Assembly: GCA_024181965.1 (NCBI GenBank)
Contig: BQXS01010884.1
Coordinates: 8,402 to 41,839 of the forward strand
Direction of reading: 5' to 3'
Origin: Aduncisulcus paluster
Lineage: Eukaryota; Fornicata
DNA: 33,438 nucleotides
Made by a program: the position numbers and the translations under genes. The notes under the pieces are model-generated. The model had not been told where the DNA came from, did not search any database, and saw nothing but the letters and a program-made list of their open reading frames with translations. The first letter of the stretch is position 1. Every line of letters begins with the position of its first letter. This document shows, one piece after another, positions 27,779 to 33,438 of the stretch.

Positions 27779-27852
27779 CGCTTCCACCGGGGTTCGAACC
27801 CGGGTCTGCCACGTGACAGGCGGCCATACTAAACCAACTATACTATAGAAGC
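27779..27852 (-). tRNA. tRNA-Asp (GUC)
   Basis: A full cloverleaf of 74 nt including the discriminator. The acceptor stem GCTTCTA/TGGAAGC has one G-U pair. The D arm is GTAT...GTAT as in eukaryotic tRNA-Asp. The anticodon stem is GCCGC/GTGGC with loop CTGTCAC, giving anticodon GTC. The variable loop is AGAC, the T arm is CCGGG-TTCGAAC-CCCGG, and the discriminator is G, as usual for Asp. CCA is not encoded. There is no intron. Confidence 0.97.
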
Positions 27853-28315
27853 TATAAATAGTAACTGGCTAAAATCTATCAATGATAGAAAGATCAAAAT
27901 TCTTTAGAAAAAAGGAAATTCAATATCTCATATGAAATTTAGCCAAAATTAAATTTGATAAAGAATTTTATTTCCAAAAACTCGTTGTCATTGTCTAAGA
28001 AAAGATAAATTTGTTCTTGGAAGGAAATTCATGCTAATTGTCCTTAAAAATATCCAAAATAGAATATACTTGTACATGTTGCTTTCAATAAACTTGTTGA
28101 AAAGTTTCATAACACTTTGATGAATGCAAAGCTGAGACTCAGTCATTCGGATTCTTTTTTTTTTTTTTTTTTTTGAGTGATTTCATTTTTATTAACATTT
28201 TTTAATTTATTTTTATCATTTTTCTGTGAAAATTTTGCAAAATATTTCATTTTTTTAGGAAATAGCTCGCTATACAGTTCATTATTACTATCACATCCAG
28301 ATCTATCAATATCCC
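27853..28315. other. Intergenic spacer upstream of tRNA and 719-aa gene
   Basis: AT-rich, with a 20-base T run at 28155-28174 and an A/T-rich stretch up to the next gene. No coding frame is convincing. Confidence 0.45.
28155..28174 (+). repeat. T20 homopolymer
   Basis: Twenty consecutive T residues, 142 bases upstream of the ATG at 28316. This could be a poly(dT) promoter element that excludes nucleosomes, or just a variable homopolymer. The exact length is unreliable. Confidence 0.7.
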
Positions 28316-30475
28316 ATGTCAGATTCACTCTCTGTTTATGAATTATTAGATTTAAGGGAAAAGATAAAATCATCTTCTCCAGAAAAAATGTCTGCTCTCT
28401 TTTCTGAATTTTCCAGCCGTATCAGAAGAACTTATAGAGACTTTTCCATGAATCCTTCCATTGTTGATACTAATAGAGAGCTGTTTGATCTTTTTTGGGA
28501 ATGTATTTTTCAATTTGTTCTACTAACTTTAGAACGTAGACCTTCAGAATCTTTTCAATCATTTCTCTTTGAAGTTTTCTCTACGCCCAGGCATGATGAG
28601 GATTGTGATATACGTCATGTTACAAAAAATGATACGGCGAGTTCAGATCTTGATCCTCTATCCAAATGGCTGTCTGATATTGCCACTCTCTCAGAACGCA
28701 AGTTTCCTACCCTCCAATCCAAATTAATTCCTCAAATATCTTCTATTGTCATAAAAAAACTAAACAATATCATGTTTATTATCAAATCATCTCGTGATTG
28801 TGACTCGATCTCAAAGATCTTCTATGAGTATCGTGACTATTTTCTTTCCATTATTTTTGCTTTTGATTCAATGCATATTCAACAATACAAAAGTGTAATG
28901 ATCCAATGTTTTAATTGTTTAAATTGGATGATTCAACATTCTTCTCCTGATTGCATATTTCTCCCAATTTCTCCACTCATATCTCTTATTGATTCATTTA
29001 TTCAACATATTTCGAGGATTCATTTGAAATCTGAAGAAATATTCGATTCCCAATTCTTGGAAATAATTTACTATATCATTTCAAATTGCTCTCGACATGT
29101 TCAACAGGCTCCTGTTCCCCTTATCGATTCTATTGGATATATATATGAAGAAGTTATTATGAAGTGTATTCCCAACTTTCATGCTATATTTAGAAGAGGT
29201 TGTGTTATAAAATATGTTGGAGATCCTTCATACCATTTATTCCAGTCTCTGAACACTATTGCTGAATTCTCGTATAAATTGAGAGGATCTATTCTTTCCT
29301 TAATCAAACCTTATGTAAAGGATTGGCTTCAATTATATGACAAAATACAGGGGAAAATCTTCAAAGTTTTAGTGAATTGTTCTTCTCCTTCGAAAGATTC
29401 TGATGATAATTTCGGTTGTTGTTCGTTAAAATCTGGGATATTCGAAGATTCTTGGAGTATCTTGCCAATAGTTGTTAAATTTTTTAACGATCAATTCATA
29501 TCAATGGATCAGAATGGTCATATATCGCAAATATCCCCAGATATTCTCTCTCAGGATCGTGATTATGTCATCCAATTCTTCTCAAACTTATGTTTCGACT
29601 CGACTCATACTGTAAAAGTATTCGAAGTGATTAGGAACATATTGTCATGTTTCACAAAAGTGTTAAGGAGACGATATATAAAGAATTGTGGGATTGAGAA
29701 ACTATTCTTCTTGTTGTCTTCAGTTTCATCACTCATACCAGAATTATCGCCAAAATATGATGATTTTATGCAGTGGTGTTTGGAAAATTGTGGATTTGAT
29801 AACAAAAAATATTTTGATTTGTATTTTCCTTCCATTTGTTCATTTATTTCGACTTCATTTATCACTAATCTTGGACATTCTATTCCAATAATATCAACTA
29901 TTCCAACGATTGAAACTTCTCAGGATCCTTATTTTGATGGATATTTTTACGCTTCACATGTTTCTTGTTGGTTAGAATTTGCAATATCAAAGATTTCAAA
30001 ACCTGGCTACAAAAACTTGGAACTAATATATAACATTATTTCTGGAACCGAGGTTCTTAATCATCAAATAGATTTTGTGAAATATTCTCGAAAAGCCTCC
30101 TCATCAAAATCTAATCGATCTGAGTTTGATTCTTTCTTTTCTCACTTTCAAAGCATTTTTGGAGAGAAAGAAGATGAGAAAGATAATGATCCAGGAATTA
30201 ATAAGAATCATTTTAGACATTCTTCTCTCATTCAATACACTTTCCGACACCATCTCGTGAAGATGCGATGCATTGAGGAGAGATCATTGAGGCAATCCGT
30301 GTATGACCTGATTGAACGAACAGGTGCAGGAGTTGAGGCTTTATTTGATGCAGAGACATGTTCATTTGAAGGGTATGATCAAGATGGGTGGAGAGAAACA
30401 ATGAGACATGTGGAGAGGTGGAAAGAGGAAGAAAGGGAAGAGGAGGAAATGTTTGAATATTCAGAGTCTGAATAG
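28316..30475 (+). CDS. Hypothetical alpha-helical protein, 719 aa
   Basis: ATG-started, TAG-ended. Nearly the whole protein is alternating hydrophobic/polar helix pattern, rich in Phe, Ile, Ser and Cys, in segments of about 30-45 residues ('FLSIIFAFDSMHIQQYKSVM', 'FLEIIYYIISNCSRHVQQ'). This suggests a HEAT- or ARM-like alpha-solenoid without clear repeat consensus. The last 50 residues are highly charged (VERWKEEEREEEEMFEYSES). There is no signal peptide, and the hydrophobic stretches are too short and too interrupted for certain membrane helices. I do not recognise the family. A scaffold or transport-factor role would fit the architecture but is inference. Confidence 0.75.
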   Translation: MSDSLSVYELLDLREKIKSSSPEKMSALFSEFSSRIRRTYRDFSMNPSIVDTNRELFDLFWECIFQFVLLTLERRPSESFQSFLFEVFSTPRHDEDCDIRHVTKNDTASSDLDPLSKWLSDIATLSERKFPTLQSKLIPQISSIVIKKLNNIMFIIKSSRDCDSISKIFYEYRDYFLSIIFAFDSMHIQQYKSVMIQCFNCLNWMIQHSSPDCIFLPISPLISLIDSFIQHISRIHLKSEEIFDSQFLEIIYYIISNCSRHVQQAPVPLIDSIGYIYEEVIMKCIPNFHAIFRRGCVIKYVGDPSYHLFQSLNTIAEFSYKLRGSILSLIKPYVKDWLQLYDKIQGKIFKVLVNCSSPSKDSDDNFGCCSLKSGIFEDSWSILPIVVKFFNDQFISMDQNGHISQISPDILSQDRDYVIQFFSNLCFDSTHTVKVFEVIRNILSCFTKVLRRRYIKNCGIEKLFFLLSSVSSLIPELSPKYDDFMQWCLENCGFDNKKYFDLYFPSICSFISTSFITNLGHSIPIISTIPTIETSQDPYFDGYFYASHVSCWLEFAISKISKPGYKNLELIYNIISGTEVLNHQIDFVKYSRKASSSKSNRSEFDSFFSHFQSIFGEKEDEKDNDPGINKNHFRHSSLIQYTFRHHLVKMRCIEERSLRQSVYDLIERTGAGVEALFDAETCSFEGYDQDGWRETMRHVERWKEEEREEEEMFEYSESE

Positions 30476-30693
30476 ATTGTGGTTGATTGTTGTTCACCCA
30501 ATGGGCAATGCCATGTTGAGAGATTCTTTTGATTTTCGTTTGAATAATCCATTTTCATTCTTCAACTGAATTAGAGGTATTTTATTATATTTTTACATGA
30601 TATTATTGTTAAATAATTATTTTGTCTTGAATTTATTCCGACAATTAATTAAATTGCTGGCAGAACTCTTGGAGAACAAAGTACTCATTTTGA

Positions 30694-30990
30694 TGCCTCA
30701 TTGGTTTGTTGGAGAAGGATGTGCGATGGAAAGTTCAAGCCAATGACAATCTTCTTACAGCCTTCGAGGGTATCATGGAGCCAGACAAGTCCAAACGAAT
30801 GACGATCCATGATGCACGTAAACTGACGGATGAGATCAAGCATTTACTTCCCCATGTTGGAGAAGGATGGGAGTGTCCATCCATCGAGGAGTACATTCAT
30901 CGTCAGCTTGAGGAGTATGAGGGACGAACGGGCTTAGACTCCATCAAAGAGTCAAATGGGGAAAAGGAATCAAAAGAGAGGGGAGATTAG
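30694..30990 (+). pseudogene. Protein-kinase C-lobe remnant (or 3' exon)
   Basis: A frame of 98 codons, open from the stop at 30691 with no upstream ATG; the first in-frame ATG is internal. The segment 'LLTAFEGIMEPDKSKRMTIH' (about residues 21-40) matches the last kinase subdomain, where a helix is followed by (L/M)-x-P-D-x-x-K-R-x-T. A charged tail follows, including 'GWECPSIEEYIHRQLEEYEG', ending TAG. No ATP-binding or catalytic region precedes it within the 200 bases to the previous gene. It is therefore a decayed kinase, a transposed fragment, or the last exon of a gene with an intron. It is richer in G+C than its surroundings. Confidence 0.4.
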
Positions 30991-31150
30991 AAAAATTTTA
31001 TCAACACTACTCGATATCTAGATCATCTGGAGAAGAATCAAAATTATAAAATTCTAAGAGATATGAAAATAATGGAAACCCAGATGAGAAAAAGGAGAAT
31101 CACCAAAAAGTTTGAATATATCCAAGTTTTCGATGATTCCAAAATACATA

Positions 31151-31180
31151 AATTCTATTTTTAGAAATTCTATTTTTAGA
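31151..31180 (+). repeat. AATTCTATTTTTAGA x2 tandem repeat
   Basis: Two exact 15-base units side by side. The same double unit recurs at 32158-32187, and part of it in inverted orientation at 31302-31319. TTCTA-TTTT-TAGAA within the unit is itself a small hairpin. Confidence 0.85.
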
Positions 31181-31301
31181 AATCACTCTTTCATTCCTTT
31201 GTGATTTATCTTACAGTGCATTTAAACTTCCTCAAAAGGCTCATAGCATTGATCAAAAATATTTTGTAGCTGACTGCGAGTTTCAAAACTTTCAAAACAG
31301 A

Positions 31302-31319
31302 TGATTTCTAAAAATAGAA
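31302..31319 (-). repeat. Inverted copy of the 15-bp motif
   Basis: TGATTTCTAAAAATAGAA is the exact reverse complement of 31168-31185, so an 18-bp perfect inverted repeat bounds 152 bases. I see no target-site duplication outside it. Confidence 0.8.
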
Positions 31320-31590
31320 CAACATTTCTTTGAAGAGAGAAACCATTATACAAAAAACTATATAGGATCACATGATAATATTATTATTATTAGTAATTAT
31401 CATTGATATCTAGAAGTATTTCTATATATACTAAAATAAAAAGAATCTGTTAGTTTATCTGGGATTTATGTCCGTGAACAAATTTATTAAAATAAAAGCG
31501 CAAAATCTCTTTACAATAATTTTTGGATCTCCCAGAAATGGAAGTCAAAAAAGTATTAATCTCTGCAAGGTGGCGACAATAATTAATTCG

Positions 31591-31620
31591 AATTATATTA
31601 ATATAATAATTAATATAATT
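31591..31620. repeat. AT-only hairpin, 12-bp stem and 6-nt loop
   Basis: AATTATATTAAT, the loop ATAATA, then ATTAATATAATT. The left arm is also part of a 16-bp palindrome (31592-31607). It could be a fragile or replication-related site, or chance in AT-rich DNA. Confidence 0.6.
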
Positions 31621-32157
31621 ATAATCCTAAAATAAAATAATAAAATAAACCATTGTAATATCAGTCCTGCTAACAAATCTTTTAAAAAGATAAACCTGAC
31701 GTCAAGAGAAAACCACTTCGAAAGACATATGATATCGAATAGGAGTTGATGCCACAGTGTTGCTGTAGTGGTGAAAGGTCACCATATCTGGAATAGGCCT
31801 TTTATGGCATAGAAGTCAATACCACAGTTCTTCAGTCCTGTCACATTTCTATTTGATGGATTATATAAGCCAAACGGTCACAACCAAGTGAAAGTCCAAC
31901 AAATAATGGGGTGAATCACTACGTATGATGGTTTACTTTAAATCACGCTGTATTTATCTCTAGGTGGAGTTTGGAAGATAATTGAACACATAGGTGTTGG
32001 CGACGTAAGAAGAAGGCTCATAACCTCAGAAAAGGTATGGGAAGAGCATGAGCAGCTGATCTATAGAGACTATAGAAAGGTCGGAAGTCACCAAATAAAT
32101 CATATTTAAATAAACTAACTCGCTTCTATCATGAAAAATCAAAATATCGAAAATACA

Positions 32158-32187
32158 AATTCTATTTTTAGAAATTCTATTTTTAGA
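32158..32187 (+). repeat. AATTCTATTTTTAGA x2 tandem repeat, second locus
   Basis: The same 30 bases as 31151-31180, about 1 kb away. Both are preceded by a similar AAATACA context, so the two loci share slightly more than the repeat itself. Confidence 0.85.
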
Positions 32188-32339
32188 TTACCAAAAATCC
32201 TATATCCAATTTTTTGTAAAAATACAATCATAAATTCATGTGAATTGACATTTTCATCAATATCAAATATGGAATACTTAACTTTGGATCATATTTCCAA
32301 TCTTTCTCAGAGACAATAACAATAAACAATTCTCTTTCC

Positions 32340-33416
32340 TTACATTTCTAATATTTCTGTAATAATTCTCTCAAAAAAGCTCCTAAAAGATGCCAAATAA
32401 TCATCAATCCACTCTACATGTCCTAAAACATTGTATCCAATTTTAATCAACCTTTGAGCAGCTCTAAAGTACCTCAAACATGGTATGGATGAATGGTGAA
32501 TATGCTTGTCCCGAAGTTTCTCAGTATTTTGGCGCAATGATTTCGAAATAATTTTCATGAATTTTGCAGACTCTTTTTGAAGTTCGAGAAAACTAATAGA
32601 ATTAAATCGCGATAAATTTTGACTTATTGAATGCCCAATAAAATATTTTTCTGAACTTTTAACACTTTTAGCAATGCTTTTCTTGGCCTTTTCTTTTTCA
32701 TCCTGTTTTGAATGACTTTCATTTGGAGTTTTTTGGAATTTTCCATAAATCTCCTCGATTTTTAATTGCTTTTTGAAGTACAACTTATAAGATTTATCGA
32801 GAATATCGTGTTGAATTTTGATATTTCGCAAATGAATGCCATCGACAAAATGGAAAAGCATGCGAAAAATACAATTCATTGGCCCACTTTGTTGTTGCCC
32901 CCAATATCCTTCTTTGAATTGCAAAGCACACAAAATAAGATCACTTTCCAATTCAAATGGATGGCTATAAATCAACGATTCTAGCCTCAAAAATATTGTC
33001 GAGAGTGGAAGTGGAGGTCCGAGATCAGGAATAGAAAATGGAGGACTTGTGAGAAAAAGAGGAGGTGAAAATAATTGATGGAAATCAATATTTGTGTCAA
33101 CAACTTCAAAAGGGCTTTTATAACAAGATTTGAAAAACATGTGCTCTTTCCTGGCTTTCTCTTCAGTCCACCAAACAGAGGTTGAATCTTTGCGCAAAGT
33201 TGAGGATTTTTCATCCACAAATAACCATCTAAATTTAGAATATTTCTTCTTCCAATCCTTTAAGAATACCTTTTTCTCTTTGCGATCTTCAATTTTTGAA
33301 ACCTCATAGTTTCTCAAAGCAATCAAACCGAGGGACCAAGCTGGAACATTCCACACCGATTTAAGTGCCTTAATATAGGCCTTTTCCATAATAGAACGAA
33401 TAATATTATCTTTCAT
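32340..33416 (-). CDS. Hypothetical protein, 358 aa
   Basis: A complete frame from the ATG at 33416 to the stop at 32340. The N-terminal part is basic with several Trp ('WNVPAWSLGLIALRNY', 'FLKDWKKKYSKFRWLF'). A Pro/Phe/Leu-rich segment follows ('FSPPLFLTSPPFSIPDLGPP', about 115-134), then a helical middle, a Lys-rich linker (about 227-250), and a helical C-terminus. There is no signal peptide or clear membrane segment, and no catalytic motif is visible. I do not recognise the family. The next gene upstream lies outside the window. Confidence 0.7.
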   Translation of the reverse strand: MKDNIIRSIMEKAYIKALKSVWNVPAWSLGLIALRNYEVSKIEDRKEKKVFLKDWKKKYSKFRWLFVDEKSSTLRKDSTSVWWTEEKARKEHMFFKSCYKSPFEVVDTNIDFHQLFSPPLFLTSPPFSIPDLGPPLPLSTIFLRLESLIYSHPFELESDLILCALQFKEGYWGQQQSGPMNCIFRMLFHFVDGIHLRNIKIQHDILDKSYKLYFKKQLKIEEIYGKFQKTPNESHSKQDEKEKAKKSIAKSVKSSEKYFIGHSISQNLSRFNSISFLELQKESAKFMKIISKSLRQNTEKLRDKHIHHSSIPCLRYFRAAQRLIKIGYNVLGHVEWIDDYLASFRSFFERIITEILEM

Positions 33417-33438
33417 ATATTGTTTTATGTCATGAAAA

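Larger units (their letters stand above)
30991..32339. other. 1.35-kb gene-poor region with short repeats and hairpins
   Basis: No convincing gene. It contains the 15-bp repeat pairs at 31151-31180 and 32158-32187, an inverted copy near 31302-31319, and an AT hairpin at 31591-31620. The patch at about 31690-32100 is less AT-rich. It holds a short frame (about 31940-32108, no ATG, 'WKIIEHIGVGDVRRRLITSE') that might be a remnant of a gene or mobile element. I could not identify it. Confidence 0.45.

Noticed and set aside
31168-31319. MITE-like element with 18-bp terminal inverted repeats
   Set aside because: No target-site duplication, and the motif is already a near-palindrome found elsewhere, so inverted pairing can arise without transposition.

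Overview
This window looks like nuclear DNA of an AT-rich, gene-dense, intron-poor protist. Every recognisable protein is eukaryotic or eukaryote-compatible: proteasome ATPase Rpt5, an SCP/FCP1-type phosphatase, a La-motif protein, an alpha2delta-like receptor and a TRAPPC9-like protein. Each is carried on a single uninterrupted ORF. There is one nuclear-type tRNA-Asp(GUC) with a T6 Pol III terminator. TAA, TGA and TAG all end convincing genes, so the code is standard. I see no operons and no Shine-Dalgarno sites. The style (short intergenic gaps, few or no introns, bacterial-type sugar kinase and acetyltransferase genes) suggests a free-living metamonad/fornicate-like protist. That is an inference, not an identification.

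Layout. 1-4.5 kb: a gene running off the left edge, a small ORF, and an intact two-repeat protein gene with a decayed paralogue beside it. 4.5-9.1 kb: an SCP-like phosphatase, divergent from the proteasome ATPase gene rpt5, then a hypothetical gene. 9.1-12.7 kb: a large TRAPPC9/Trs120-like gene. 12.98-18.55 kb: an alpha2delta/CACHD1-like VWA plus dCache receptor, head-to-head with an unusual non-RD protein kinase gene. 18.7-25 kb: a small coiled-coil protein, a six-TM membrane protein, a gap-broken hypothetical gene, an ElaA-like GNAT, a La-related protein and a ROK fructokinase. 25-33.4 kb: three large hypothetical proteins, tRNA-Asp, a kinase C-lobe remnant, and a 1.3 kb gene-poor stretch with short AT repeats and hairpins.

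The strongest unexpected signal is structural. Three direct duplications (358 bp at 13517-14232, 475 bp at 16993-17942, 154 bp around a 20-N gap at 20265-20626) break otherwise intact genes. Removing one copy of each restores a single frame. The 34 bases just before the Ns join the exact right-hand flanks of the other two duplications. The simplest reading is one assembly or gap-closing fault affecting three sites, so the receptor gene is probably one 1256-aa ORF, the kinase gene single-copy, and the gap gene one 228-aa ORF.

The best biological candidate is the receptor/kinase pair. After collapse the start codons are 75 bp apart, the receptor has dCache ligand-binding modules but a degenerate VWA metal site, and the kinase has a poor glycine loop and HGD in place of HRD. 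Whether they act together is inference.
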